Positions 10,601-21,940 are shown, counted from the stretch's first letter. The stretch: DNA of 64,000 nucleotides from Mactromeris polynyma (GCA_032209605.1 JASFXZ010000007.1:22566264-22630263); one strand, 5' to 3'. The notes: generated from the letters alone by a model not told the origin. Numbers and translations: made by a program.

Positions 10601-11406
10601 GACTAAGGAAGTTGTGTTATGAAACAGTCAGATAGATATTCGAACTATTTTTCGTAGTATATATAGAAACGAAACGACGTCAAAGTAACACTATATTGAT
10701 ATTGTCAGGTTGTTTGTCCGGGGAAACATCGAGCCCTTCTCGTTTTTATCCACGGAAAATTGTTATATGTAGACCACATTGCATTGCTACTTGTTTGTAT
10801 TACTTTAGAACCATGTCTGTTTCTGCATATGGTGGCACTTCCTGAAGTGCAGTTACGGGGGAGACATAGGCTGTAATATTCTTTAAAAGAAGTTTCAAAC
10901 TTGGATTTGTGAATGTGACACTCTCTGGTCTACATTTTGTTCACATTTAAACATCATGTGCGACAATATACATTTGTGCACTATTCTGTTTTGTCAAATA
11001 TTCTCCGAGACACTTGTTCTATAGTCTATGAGCTCTGCTACCATTTCTACTCTTTTGGTGTAGAAAAACGGAAAAACAATTGTATTTCTTCGATGAAACC
11101 ACGTTTATTTTTTACCCTTGACATTGGTTAGATGTAACAACTAAAAACTCAAACATATTTGTCTCCCCTAAACACCAACACATGATTTTATAGGTTAGAC
11201 ACCACTAAAAACAAGCTATTGTTATCTCCCTTCAATACAACACTTTCCTCTAGTTGTATCAATCAATCCATTTACTAAATAGATTAGACACTTTTAAGAA
11301 ACCAGGATGGTGAAGTGTTCTATTCATCGGGTACATCGAGTACAAAAAGGACAACGGGATGATTAATTTCGATTCTCTTTTTTTCAGACATGGTAACCAG
11401 GGATAA
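7639..11406 (+). CDS. Secreted 12-cysteine serine protease inhibitor, cvSI-like (I84)
   Basis: Four exons: 7639-7672, 8209-8337, 9355-9454 and 11388-11406. All have GT-AG borders, phases run 1, 1, 2, and the total is 282 nt (93 aa). Residues 1-16 (MKVLFALVCLVGFAVA) form a signal peptide. Two six-cysteine domains follow: C19, 27, 32, 40, 45, 47 and C56, 62, 71, 78, 83, 85, each ending in C-x4-C-x-C. The tail HGHGNQG comes from the tiny last exon. A mature form of about 77 aa with 12 cysteines agrees with the oyster cvSI-1/cvSI-2 subtilisin inhibitors, which act in plasma and digestive gland, partly against parasite proteases. Orthology is inferred from the cysteine pattern and size only. Intron 3 carries a 14-bp minisatellite; intron 2 carries a SINE. 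AATAAA follows at 11658. Confidence 0.78.
8503..8817 (+). other. Unrecognised open frame inside intron 2 of the cvSI-like gene
   Basis: An open stretch of about 105 codons with a protein-like composition (for example KEVLEGTEKSFIISLTKVMN) and no ATG at its 5' end. It lies wholly in the intron between cvSI-like exons 2 and 3 and ends just before a tRNA-derived SINE. No splice sites, signal peptide or known domain were seen. It may be a fragment of a transposable element or of a captured exon. I do not call it a gene. Confidence 0.25.
8815..8950 (+). mobile_element. tRNA-derived SINE (family A), complete copy
   Basis: A tRNA-like head (A box TGGTGTAGTGGTTAGCA, B box GGGTTTGAATCCCGG) sits between inverted flanks TACACGAAAATGACG and ATTGACCGATTTTTCGTGTT. 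The tail CTCAAAACATGACTTTATT is common to all copies (41380-41580 minus, 61354-61430 minus, 63466-63513 plus, 63537-63730 plus). The acceptor stem pairs poorly and position 33 is not T, so it is not a functional tRNA gene. Confidence 0.85.
9577..9917. repeat. 14-bp minisatellite, about 24 copies
   Basis: The unit CCACCACTCACAGG has variants at two positions (CACATG, CACACG, CGCAGG). It sits in intron 3 of the cvSI-like gene. Because 14 is not divisible by three the frame cycles, giving three overlapping open frames of THHSQAT-type sequence. None is a gene. Confidence 0.95.
9985..11387. other. Rest of cvSI-like intron 3
   Basis: AT-rich intronic sequence after the minisatellite. A second copy of the short phrase GGAATGCCACATTCATAAGACA (9551) recurs diverged near 10201 (GGAACGCCACATACATAAGACA). 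No exon or RNA gene was seen. Confidence 0.5.
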
Positions 11407-11657
11407 ACGAAACATGACATTGCTCAAACAATACTTGAAGTTCATGTACGTGGTTTTGAAAAACAATACAAATTATTTAAACAAACGTTTTCGTTATATT
11501 TTATTCATGGTTTCAATCATAGGGACATATTCTGGAATAGTATCAACACCTTATCACAAGGTATCAAATATTTCGGAATAAATATCATCGATTATCAAAC
11601 ACATAATGAATAAGTCTCTATACGTCGAATTTAAACAATGTCTTGAACATTGTCTGT

Positions 11658-11663
11658 AATAAA
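11658..11663 (+). terminator. Polyadenylation signal of the cvSI-like gene
   Basis: AATAAA lies 252 nt past the stop codon at 11404-11406. It is the first canonical signal that fits a 3' UTR, although an overlapping ATAAATATCA occurs earlier at 11579. Confidence 0.45.
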
Positions 11664-11807
11664 ATTTAGTTCAATCATTTCTGCAATTGGCATTAATACA
11701 TCCAGGTTTTTTTTTACTATAACCGCGCATGTCTGTTCAGTTTAGAATTGTCATGATCTTCAGCAAACCATGTGCATATATATATACACCAGCTAATACA
11801 TTACGTT

Positions 11808-11817
11808 TTTATTTATT
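11808..11817 (-). terminator. Polyadenylation signals of the ZIP gene
   Basis: On the - strand the sequence reads AATAAATAAA, two overlapping canonical signals about 350 nt beyond the ZIP stop codon. The facing + strand gene has its signal at 11658, so the two transcripts are convergent with little or no spacer. Confidence 0.45.
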
Positions 11818-12161
11818 CGCGAACGGTTGTAAATGAACTGTGAGGTAGTCAGCCAATGAAATATATTTTGCAAAATATTAACCAATAGACATCGTGTGTA
11901 CAGCTGCGGTATTCTCCATTAATTTTGAATCGACAGTGTGTTCGTTGTTGTTTCTACCTTTCATACAACACTCTTCACACAGACACAAAACAACATGTTC
12001 ATACGTATACTAAGTATCGTCTTCAAAGGAACCCAAAGTATGAGATCGCCTTTTAAATAGTGCCGGTTTACATGGTATGTTGACAACAACAAATAAAATG
12101 GCCCGGCTACATTGAGCAATTTGGTTGTTATTCTATTTACAAAGTGTCGTAGTCCATTTCT

Positions 12162-15100
12162 TTATACCGATATGTTATGCCCGTACATAACGAGCATTAA
12201 TATTATAAAGAATCCAACAAGGAGTCCAATATTCTGTATGACGAACGCTGTCCATTTACTTTCCAAACCGGTTTCTTCCACGTGTCTAGCTTGATCTGCC
12301 ATTTCAGGTAGCTAAAATATTAGACAAACATGTATCATTGAACATAAGTTCTAGTAGCTATATATAATCTGTATCAGACACAGACACTGTTTCATTGACA
12401 GACTAGCTCCGAGTTCGCAAAGAATCAACTGATAGAAATCCAGAATTTTGTCATTTTTTAAAGAAATTGAATCCTGTATTCAAAGTATACTTCATGCTGA
12501 AAATATCTTGATAGAGTCAGAATCAATTCTTAATAATCAGTCTTAACTTATTACTTTCTTAGTTTTGTAAATAAATGTGAGATCTTATATATCACATATT
12601 GTACAAAGACTTTAGCGTTGCTTAACAATGTTTTTAAAGTATGAAAGAATCTATATTTGATCTTGATGTTATAGAATATAAAAATATATAGGGCATGATA
12701 ATCAGACGAGCAATTTTGTTAAGAATCTATAAAATAGCGTTCATCAATAATATTTTTAAATTTGTTATGTCTCAACTACAACTTAGGTTTTAGCTGCGCT
12801 ACAGTAACAATGAAACCATGCTTGGGAAAACCGAAAACTGGTCTTCATAATGAGGTGGCCTTAATATTGAGGTTGAATAAAGAACAAAATGGTGCAGAAG
12901 GATTGTAAAAGTGTGTTCTTAGTGTTAGGTGGTCGTATTATTTCGCTGATCTTTAAGTGAGGTGATATTGTACATGCGAAGGTTATGGTGGTTTCACAAT
13001 GTGATACTATGGGCGAACTTGTTTGAGGTTTGAGGTTTCAGTTTTGTTGTAGTTTGGTTGAAAAACTTAAACCAGTTAAGATTAAGATTGGTATGAAAAC
13101 AAACAGATGGTTTGGTCGATGAAAAATGGCCCACGTGATTTTGATTGTGCATGATTGCTGACAGATTGGTGCGTGATAAGAAAATCAGAGTTAAGAACTT
13201 TAAAACGTCTGTTTTGCAACGTAACAGAATGGACACGTTTAAAGCCAGGTTCCCATGTAGCAAAGAAACATTTATTTTTAAACATTGCCCCACATATGAG
13301 TGGCACGGTCACCCGCCATAAAATTAGTCCACCATTTTGTTTAACTAGTATACGATTATTCGGATAAATCAAACCAGATAAACCACACTTGGAGGTAGTT
13401 CGGTCAGTTTGACTAACCAGTTTAAGATTTGTTATTAACAAATACAGAAACTTGTTTTAGTTTGAAACCAGTTAGCTAAAACAAATGGAAGGTTTGACAA
13501 ACCAGTTTTGGATTCAAACCGGTTTGGTACAAACAAATTCGCCCTATGCCGTAGACACGTGACAATGATATCATACACAGTGCCGTTAACCTGACAGGAT
13601 GTCCCGGTACATCACGTATAATGCCGAGCGTTGGCCAGAGGAACTATTGGTATAGCCATTTCTGAACCACTGTGAAGTTACCTTTACACAAAGATGCACT
13701 TGAAACATCGTATGTACTCAAATAACAGTTTGTATTAATGTCTACTGTGACGTTAGCTTTAATGCAGACGTTTGACTTTATCTCTTCACTTCCTGACACA
13801 AAGATGTACAGGAAATATCGAAAGTACTCAAATAACAAAGTGTACTAATGTCTACTGATCACTTACAAGTAGAGTTATGTGACGTTTTTAAAAGCATTCA
13901 ACATTTACAGAACACATGCAGTTGCGATAACATATTATACCATGTAAACATCTCCTTCCAACGCTTATCTCCCCTAGCAGTATGCTCTTCATGAATATCA
14001 TTTACTAGAACGAATGTATGTAAAACTTCTCTCTGCCGATACTGGCCTGCTGCTGCGACAATACGACATTCTGATTGTTAAACATCTCTAAACAGTCTTG
14101 CGGTGAACTCTAGCGACCTCAGATGGACCAAATTGAGTATGCATAATTATAGTCCATCAACTCTCCCATTTATGAAATGATATCATAAATTCCTTCGAAG
14201 AAATAAATCAAGAGTCCATCTTTTCAGTCAGTTTACAAGCAGTGTACAGTCAAACCTGTCTGTAAAGACCACCCATGGGAACAGCAAAATGCGGTCTTTG
14301 TTTACAGGTGGTCTATATTAACAGATTAAGTATCATTGAAAATGGTCTGATGGGAGATAAAATTGGTGGTCTTTGCAGACAGGTTTTGCAATAGTGGTCT
14401 TTGTTCGCAGGTGGTCTTTAACACAGGTTTGTATATTTAACAAAAGGCTTGTCCGGTACGCTCATTTGGTGGAGCACTCGATTTTAAAGCAGGAGGTACA
14501 TAAACAGACATCAGGCATTTCAGGAGGTGCAAGGGTAAATACGCAAGGGAACAGGGGCGCAAGTAATGGCTTGACTGACCATAAATGACAATAAAGGAGA
14601 ATTAATGAGGACTCACAGGGGGAATTTAATGGATGGAATACATCACAGGACAAGTCAAGACAGCTGGCAACAATAGGCCGAAAGGGGGGAGAAAATAACA
14701 TGAAACACTGTAAAAAGGCGTAAAACGGTCACACACATATTTGAGGAAACATTCGGGGGATCATTGCGGGTCTCTGCCATGCCAATACATACCATGTCGA
14801 CCAACGATATGTACACAAACATTCCTCCAGCCACGGCAAATATCCACGTGTTTGCATTTGTATTTTCTCCCAATACGATTCCAATTACCAAACCAATGAC
14901 AATTGTCAGAGCGGCAAGAAAATTGTAGCACAATGATTTCTTCATACTTAGTCCTGTATGTAACAGGATGGCAATATCACCTACAATATTTACATAGAAA
15001 ATGAGAGCGATTATAATATGCAATTTATCATATGACTCTTTTTTTTTTAAAGCGGTGACAGTTAGTCTTGGGCTTTTCTCCTAATCTCTTGTTTAGTTTA

Positions 15101-18100
15101 GTATATCTGTTATAATCACCGAGTATATGACGTGTGTAATATAAACAATACTAGTATGACAAGGAAACAATGATTCCCATGTGATAAATTGAAATATTAT
15201 ATAATCTATGAATAAACGTCCGTAGTATGCGATAATCACCAATTTTCACGGATATTAACTGGTTTATTTATAGCAACAGGGGAATCCCAATAAACTAATA
15301 TTGCACTAGGTGTGTTACGAATGTTGCCTTAGCACTTTTCGGAGGACCATGATTAGTGCATTCAAGCAAATCAGTGACATAGATCATTTTATGACAGCAC
15401 CAAGTATAAACAATGGAAAAACTTAACATACAGTAAAACCTCAATAATGCGACCGACATTGGGACCCTTTAAAACTGGTTTTATTAATGAGGTGGTCTTA
15501 ATATTGAGGTTTAATGAAGAGCAAAACAGTGAAAAAGTTGGTCTTATTATTGAGGTGGTTTTAATGAGATTTTGCTGTATATAAATTTAGAAATTGATTT
15601 TGTGTTTAGTTACCATATAATTATATTGAAGGGAATTTAACCATTATAATGTCAGTTATGGATGGAATACCTTCAATACACTCATAATTACTGAATCGGC
15701 AATTAACCAAACTTTGATTGCGTGTAACGTTTCAGAGAAGGAGTTATAAACAATAAAGATATGTGTATGTGTGTAATTAGAATACGACATTCACCTAGTT
15801 CGTGTGGCAATTCTTCGCAAATGACAGAAAGTGACACGCTTATACCGAGGTACGTATTTTCAGTAAATGCGGCACCAATTGCTATCCCATCCACGAAATT
15901 GTGAAGAGCGTCCCCAATCAATATCATCAAGGCAACCGTTGTCAGTGTGTTTTGTGGTTTACCTGAAATACGAACTAAATTTTGTAAATACAATTTCATC
16001 TCCAAATGTTATCATCAGATGAAATTAACTCTGAATCGAAGGGAAGTCGAATTGAATTCATGAAATATGGAATTATAGACTAATAGTTTTGCTCATGTAC
16101 AAATATTATGTGTTTCAAGGTACTAGATCGTTTTTTTCTTGGATACATGAGACACATTTTCAAATAAATAGCCATTCAATACGTAAATGCAAGTGAAATA
16201 TTTGGGGGCGTTTATGATATTCCATTCCGTTTTATGATATAAAATTCTAAATCTAGGATAACAATGGGATAACAAAACCATTGAATTGACAGACAAAACG
16301 AATGTAATATTTAAAAACAGATCGGTTAGAAAAATGTAACGGCAATGTAAATGCACATGAAGATAAACCAATCAATATGCACACAACTGACTTACATACC
16401 TCAACATACGTGTCTTACTGATAAGTCCATGGTTGAAGCGCTAGATGCCCGATATCAAAAGCTGATTAAATGATATATACAGATTAGATAAACACAACAC
16501 AAACTTCAAAAATACAGGAAGAGCATAAAAGGTAATCTAGATGTCCCATATTTTGAAGGGAAACCAAAGTCATTAAGCTCCGTACTGTGTTGAACTTCTA
16601 TGTCTTCGGGTGTCATATCTTTCACTTCATCCGAATTTGGTGCATCCGCAAGAAGCATATGCCCCTTGTCTGCGGTTTGCTCTTTTGCATCTGCATCTAC
16701 GTGTATTTTTAAATCGTTTTCCTGTTTCTGAAAATTGATACAGAAATAAGTTACCTAAAATCGTAAGATATAAAATTCATCACAGACACGAGGGTTTAGT
16801 GAAAAGAGATCGATATAGAATGGTTTTGTTTTTATTGGGTTTTACGCATTGTTTCAACTATTGTTCAGTTATATACGTCGGCCATTTGACCTAACCAGTT
16901 TCTTTCCATTAATTATCAACTAACACTAACTTGCTCTTCCGCAAGCAACTGAAAACTTCTGCATATGTCGAGGACATGACCGTAGCCAATGCAGCGGAAG
17001 AACATAACCTGCCCGATCGTTGAATCGAACACGGATCTGCCAGGTGACAGTTTAGCGCTCTACCAACTGAGCTAGGCGGGTGAACATTCATTGGTACAAA
17101 ACCACAAACAAAATCTAATTTGGAGTATGCAGAGAAACATTTATATCACATTCATGTATTGTTGTTTTTTACTAGGCACCAGACGGTCTTATTTCATCAC
17201 AAACATGAGGGAGTCTCTACGTTTACTTATATTAAAGCTCAATAGACATTTAGAATAATGTTGTTTCTGAACATTGGTGCATGATCTTTGATGCATGAAA
17301 GTTAAAAACGTATGCTAGGCAGGAAAGCCACGTTTACAAATCAAAACTTCCCTAGAGCATTCAAGACCTAAGGAAAGGGAGCCGGCTCACGCAAGGAGGA
17401 ACATAAATACAGTATCAAAAAGTGTTATTGGAGTTTTGGTGTGGTTTTAAATTAGTTTTAACACATTGCATACTTACCTTGTTTCGGTGAAACCAAAACT
17501 TTAGAAGTCTTTCAGACACGTAGAAAAAATATATCCCGGCCATGACCGTCGCCATTTTAAAATGGTAATTTGGTACTGGGGAATCGTCTGATGTCAGATT
17601 CAATGACTGAAAAGACAGATGCAATGGGTATCAAACTTGTTTGTGTGTCTACGCAAACTTGAAGAAGGAGTATCAGTTTTTATTTTATTCGTCATCCACT
17701 AGGTTATATTTTTATTTTCACCATATCCCAATACAGAGTGATAACGATCAATTGTTGTCCTTGCAAGGTAACTAACATATATACTAAACAAAATAAGAAA
17801 CTTCCGCTAAGTTTGATTGAACATAGCTGGATGAAAATTAAATCGGGGGAATCATTGTTATATATGCGTTTGAGGAATGTTCCATGACGCATCGTTTGGT
17901 GCAGAAATGATCGCCAAAGGATTGACCTTTGCAGTGCATCGCCGGCGCATAGAATTGATTATGGTGTTGAGTTCTGCCTGTGGAATATTTGTTCCATTCC
18001 TGAATGAGCGCTTGTCGAAGTTCGCTGACATTAGCAGGTGGGTTGGGACGACGCCTCGCTCGCCTGTTCAGAATATCCCAGACGTGCTCGATTGGTTTGA

Positions 18101-21100
18101 GTTCAGGACTTATAGCGGGCCAGTCATAAATGAAATCAATATTATTTGTTTTAAGAAAATTTACAGTGTCTCTAGTTGTATGAAATGTTGCGGCATTGTC
18201 ATGTTGAAAAATCGAGATGTTGGCGTTGCTATGGAACAGAGGAATGACGTGATGAGCGATAATGTCATCGCAGTAACGTTGAGCATTTAAATTGCCATTA
18301 ATGGTCACAGATAACTAGTGGTGAACGATAACCATGGGCAATGGCTGCCCAAACCATGTCAGAACCCCCACCCCCGAAACGATCTCGTTCAAGAACACAA
18401 CAGTCAGCATATCGTTCATTTCTCCTACGGTAGACGCGAACCCTACCATCACCACGATGTAAACAAAATTTGGATTCATCCGAAAAAAGAACGGTATTCC
18501 AGCGTCATCGTGTCCAACGAGTGTGTACACGTGCCCCATTACGACGATTTACACGATGACGTTGCGTTAAAACGCATCCGACGAAAGGACGTCGTCCGTG
18601 AAACCGTTCTCCCGCAGACGAATACGAACAGTTTTCTCACTGATTCGGTTATTATGAAGCCCAGGTGTGTTAGCAGCAGTAGCAGTGGCAGTTTGGAATC
18701 GATTGTGCAAATGCGTGTTCATGATATAACGGTATTGACCACTAACACGCGGACGTCCACGACGTAGGAAGTCGTCGCTGTGTCCTGTCGTTCTAAATCG
18801 TGCGCGAAGATTTCGTATCACTCGACTAGAACTCCCAACATGTCTTGCAACGTATTCTGTCGACATGCCAATATCAAGCATGCCAATCGCACGTTCGCGT
18901 AAATTATTGGGTATTCTTGGCATACTAAAAATGCTACAATGTACATTTGTGAAGCGTTTTCGTTCATTTGACAACAATGTAAGTAAGACAAGTAAAACAA
19001 ATTGACCGAATACCACAAGGGACATGTTGAACAATTCATGCACGCGCAAATCGAGTTTCATGTTGTTGACGATTAACAGTGGAAACATAATCGCTAAAAC
19101 TCATGAATCCTGATAACACAGGTCAAGGCTAATATTACCTATCTACTTTCTTTACACAATGATTTCTTTAACACAACAAACACTATGTGTACAAATCGGA
19201 AGTTTCTCCTTTTGTTCAGTGTATGTGCACGTCAGTCTTAAATGTAATTTACATCACTAAATGACATTGTGAAAATGTAACCTTTATATGCCATTATTAA
19301 TAAGTACATGCATTCTGTAGTCGACATAATGAATATGATCGTAACAATTTGTTTGGGTAACTGATCATGTTTGTTGATGTCGATCAATTACACGATGTTC
19401 ATGGATGTATGATAACCTTTTATGAGCACCAAATCTTGTCTGCTGTTCGCGTATGTCTGTTATCGGCATATTTTAACTTGAAAAGAAAATAGATTATTTA
19501 AGTCCAGAGTAAGTGCGCGTGAGGACAACAACCTGATATGATGTCGTAATCATCATTGCGATGATAACATTCCCCGTATTGCCAGATTACATAACGTATG
19601 CATAATACGTGATAATGTGCAATATGAAAACAAACTGAAACCTGTTTATATTGTGATTACCTATTAAAATCGGGAACCTTGACATAGTCCAATGAAAGCA
19701 TAAAAGTCCAGGGTAAGGGAGCTAAGGGGGCTAAGGGAGCTAAGGGAGCTAAAGCGAGTTCAGTTTTGATTTACATGAATCGTGAACCATACAGCATACC
19801 TCTGGAATTAGAACCAGCATCCCAGTTGCTCCGAGGGTACCTACAGCCAGGGCTACACAGAACAGTAGAAGTCTTTGAAAGTATCGATGGTTCATGAATG
19901 GAGTCATCAGACCGCCAACATTGGCGACGCCGCAGATGACGGCTACAAAACCAATGCCATATCCCCATACTAAAAATCAAAATGCATGATCATCTTCAGA
20001 CAATATTTTTGGTTGAATTTAACGTTTCTAGAGCGATTTCCAAATTGTTGTATGTTCCTCGACTAGAAGAAGAAACATATTCTCGTTTCCCGCCGTATAT
20101 CAAAACTTGTCACTAACATCCAAATAGATAGAATTATTTATTTGAGATGTCCATTCTTTGAATGTACATGTAATGACATGGATGCTAATCATTGTACTAT
20201 ATAAAAGTATGTTTTCACTGTGCGTAGAATATTTAAATACTCAACCATCAAATCAAAATGAGCGCCGCTGTACGATTTCCAACCTCTTCTTTAAGTGACG
20301 TCATTTCCCGAAAACGTCACATGTGACGTCACCATGTACTGACAGTAAGCAATATTTGCCTCATAATTATGCCAATATGAAAACGAAGTGACCATATGGA
20401 GTAAATAGTGTTTCCTGCTTGCAAAGAGTGACATCACATGTTGCGTTTTCTTGAAATGACGTCACTTACAGAAGAGGATGTTCATCCCATAGCGGCGCCC
20501 AAATGGACAAAATAATGGTGCAATTTAAAATAATTACGTTCATTTGCCAATTTCTAACAATAATAAAAGTAAAAAAGCCAAACCTTTTCCTGTGGCCATT
20601 TTGACGTGTACATGTTCCTCCACATCGGGTTCCGGGCTTGAACAAGCTGGACTGTAGGCATAATACACCAATGAAGGGAACCAGTTCAAGACAGAGCCTT
20701 CCTGGTCGCTCGAAGAATGGGATAATAAACTCTGAACATCTATGCACTATAAGAATATGTTGTAAGGAAATATATATTGTGTACTTTGTTTATTGTCGGG
20801 ATGTTTCACAACAGTACAATATATTATGTGTGGAAATCTATTGAACAATGTGTATACATAAGGCATGTTTCTATACACCTGCTTACAATATTTTATCACT
20901 ATAGTTTAATTTGAACTAATATCTACGGACAGACGGACAAACAAGGGCAAATCGATGTGTAACCCCCCCCCCCCCCTCCCTAAGAGAGTGGGTGCATAAA
21001 AAGGCAATCCCAAACATTCAACCTTGAAATAGACCAACATTCCACATGTTATCACTTTAGTTTAATTTGAACTACAGATATCAAGTGAAAACCTTTTTCC

Positions 21101-21940
21101 TTCTATTTTTAGTAATAGTGACCATGAGCTTGATATGTATTAAGGCCAGCGTACTGAGATCAGTACAAACTGCACAAGAAGACGCATTCGGAAAACCTCG
21201 GCCAACTAGTACAGTGCCTCGGATGTTCGTAAGGCACTACTTTCGGAAATACAAATCGAATATCATGAAAACAATATGGCGGCTTTAACGCTGGACTGCT
21301 GATGAAACGGGATTAGAATCTAATATTTAAGTTATATGAAGACTCTAATATGTGAGTTTTTAACAAGAAATGACAACGATAATCCATTTCTTATGTGAAT
21401 TTATCTAAGTTATTGAAGTTATAATCCGTAATACGAGAACTTTTTTTTGACCGCACAAAATGTTGAATTTTGCCACATAGTGCTCCGCATGACATACACT
21501 AGAGGATGTTCGTAGAGTAACGAAGTGGTACGGAACTATCCGAGAGCTGTCGAGAATGAAGAAGACGTTGTTTAGTCCATTATATAAATATAAGATAACC
21601 AATATTAATACTTTTGCCTTGCTCTGGTCGCGAGCAATTTTATTACTAATTGTTTACTTTGATAGGTTAGACTAGTACTTACGTTTTCCTTAAAAAGCTC
21701 CTTGCATACTGTTGTATTATCATGTGATGAGCATGCGTCTACTACATCGTTGCCGACTTCATTATCTTCACGGACTACTTTGTGAAATAATTCAGTTACG
21801 TATTCCTGCGCTGTTAAATTCTTTTGGACGATATATTCTTTAAAGTTCGCCTCGATCGCTTCGTTGACACTGCCAATAAGTGTCGTGCTAACCGCCGCAG
21901 AACACAACACTAGCACAACTAAATGTATAAGTCCGTTCAT
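12162..21940 (-). CDS. SLC39A14-like: ZIP-family metal transporter, SLC39A8/SLC39A14-like
   Basis: Eight exons: 21940-21683, 20746-20584, 19969-19800, 17606-17478, 16727-16565, 15962-15795, 14980-14793 and 12311-12162. Phases run 0,1,0,0,1,1,0 and the sum is 1389 nt (462 aa, the usual SLC39A8 length). Residues 1-20 are a signal peptide. The ectodomain (to about 140) has Cys70, 79, 87, 121 and possible N-glycosylation at Asn41 and Asn75. Membrane segments start at VWGYGIGF (141). HNFVDG (315-320) and EELPHELGD (344-352) form the metal site in helices IV and V. The last exon gives LPEM...FVIQN, very like SLC39A8/14. A Glu in place of His at 344 marks that subfamily, known to carry Zn, Fe, Mn and Cd. 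The helix III-IV loop (241-294) is acidic and His-poor. 8 versus 14 cannot be decided. Confidence 0.9.
12802..12970 (+). mobile_element. Diverged TA-flanked MITE (AGACCACC family)
   Basis: It has CTACAGTAACAATGAAACC at the left end and TGATATTG/TA at the right. The core GGCCTTAATATTGAGGTTG is shared with the other copies. It lies in intron 7 of the ZIP gene, next to the 534-bp MITE. Confidence 0.65.
13011..13544. mobile_element. 534-bp MITE with GGGCGAA termini
   Basis: Inverted ends GGGCGAACTTGTTT and AACAAATTCGCCC are flanked by a TAT duplication (13008-13010, 13545-13547). A second copy lies at 58222-58735 in the opposite orientation, flanked by TTA on both sides. The interiors align along most of their length, including ATTGGTGCGTGATAAGAAAA. 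Three-base duplications suggest PIF/Harbinger ancestry. The open frames in it are shared by both copies but are broken differently, so they are not genes. Confidence 0.88.
14247..14430 (+). mobile_element. MITE-like element with CAGTCAAACCTGTCT start
   Basis: TA-CAGTCAAACCTGTCTGTAAAGACCACCC begins a segment with repeated GGTGGTCTTTG...CAGGT motifs. It resembles the AGACCACC MITE in design but not closely in sequence. The right end is ill-defined. Confidence 0.5.
15431..15577 (+). mobile_element. TA-flanked MITE (AGACCACC family)
   Basis: It runs from CAGTAAAACCTCAATAATGC to GAGATTTTGCTG, with TA on each side. It sits in the ZIP intron between exons 7 and 6. Confidence 0.8.
16917..17084 (-). 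mobile_element. tRNA-derived SINE (family C), minus copy
   Basis: On the - strand the head reads TAGCTCAGTTGGTAGAGCG (A box) and GTGTTCGATTC (B box). The body has TTATGTTCTTCCGC and GTTGCTTGCGGAAGAGCAAG. A relative at 24778-24960 carries the same tail motif and seeds the 70-bp satellite. It lies in the ZIP intron between exons 5 and 4. Stem mismatches argue against a working tRNA gene. Confidence 0.75.
17782..19221 (-). pseudogene. Tc1/mariner element with a broken transposase
   Basis: Ends CACTGAACAAAAGGAGAAAC (right, - strand) and TACTAAACAAAATAAGAAAC (left) are 25-bp inverted repeats with 4 mismatches, flanked by TA (17780-17781, 19222-19223). The transposase reads leftward from an ATG near 18923 (MPRIPNNLRERA). 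The N-terminal half shows a helix-turn-helix-like region. Catalytic residues survive in pieces: D in LFSDES, D in QHDNA, E in PIEHVWD. By my count 36 residues lie between the second D and the E, against 34 in Tc1. At least two frameshifts (after RENGF and after QEWN) and one in-frame TGA before the first D break the gene. The segments near 18310 are also out of frame. The element inserted in ZIP intron 3. Confidence 0.9.
20262..20498. mobile_element. MITE carrying three full CRE palindromes
   Basis: Long inverted ends start GCGCCGCT and end AGCGGCGC, with about 70 bp of paired arms. TGACGTCA, the CREB/ATF site, occurs at 20296-20303, 20324-20331 and 20457-20464. A second, truncated copy is at 29869-30073. 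This copy is in ZIP intron 2, about 90 bp from exon 2. Confidence 0.8.

Noticed and set aside
13082..13441. Possible 119-aa gene
   Set aside because: It lies inside a MITE present in a second copy at 58222-58735, with frames not conserved between copies.
21067..21288. Small secreted peptide with a hydrophobic start
   Set aside because: There is no ATG before the hydrophobic stretch, an in-frame stop lies just upstream, and it is antisense within ZIP intron 1.
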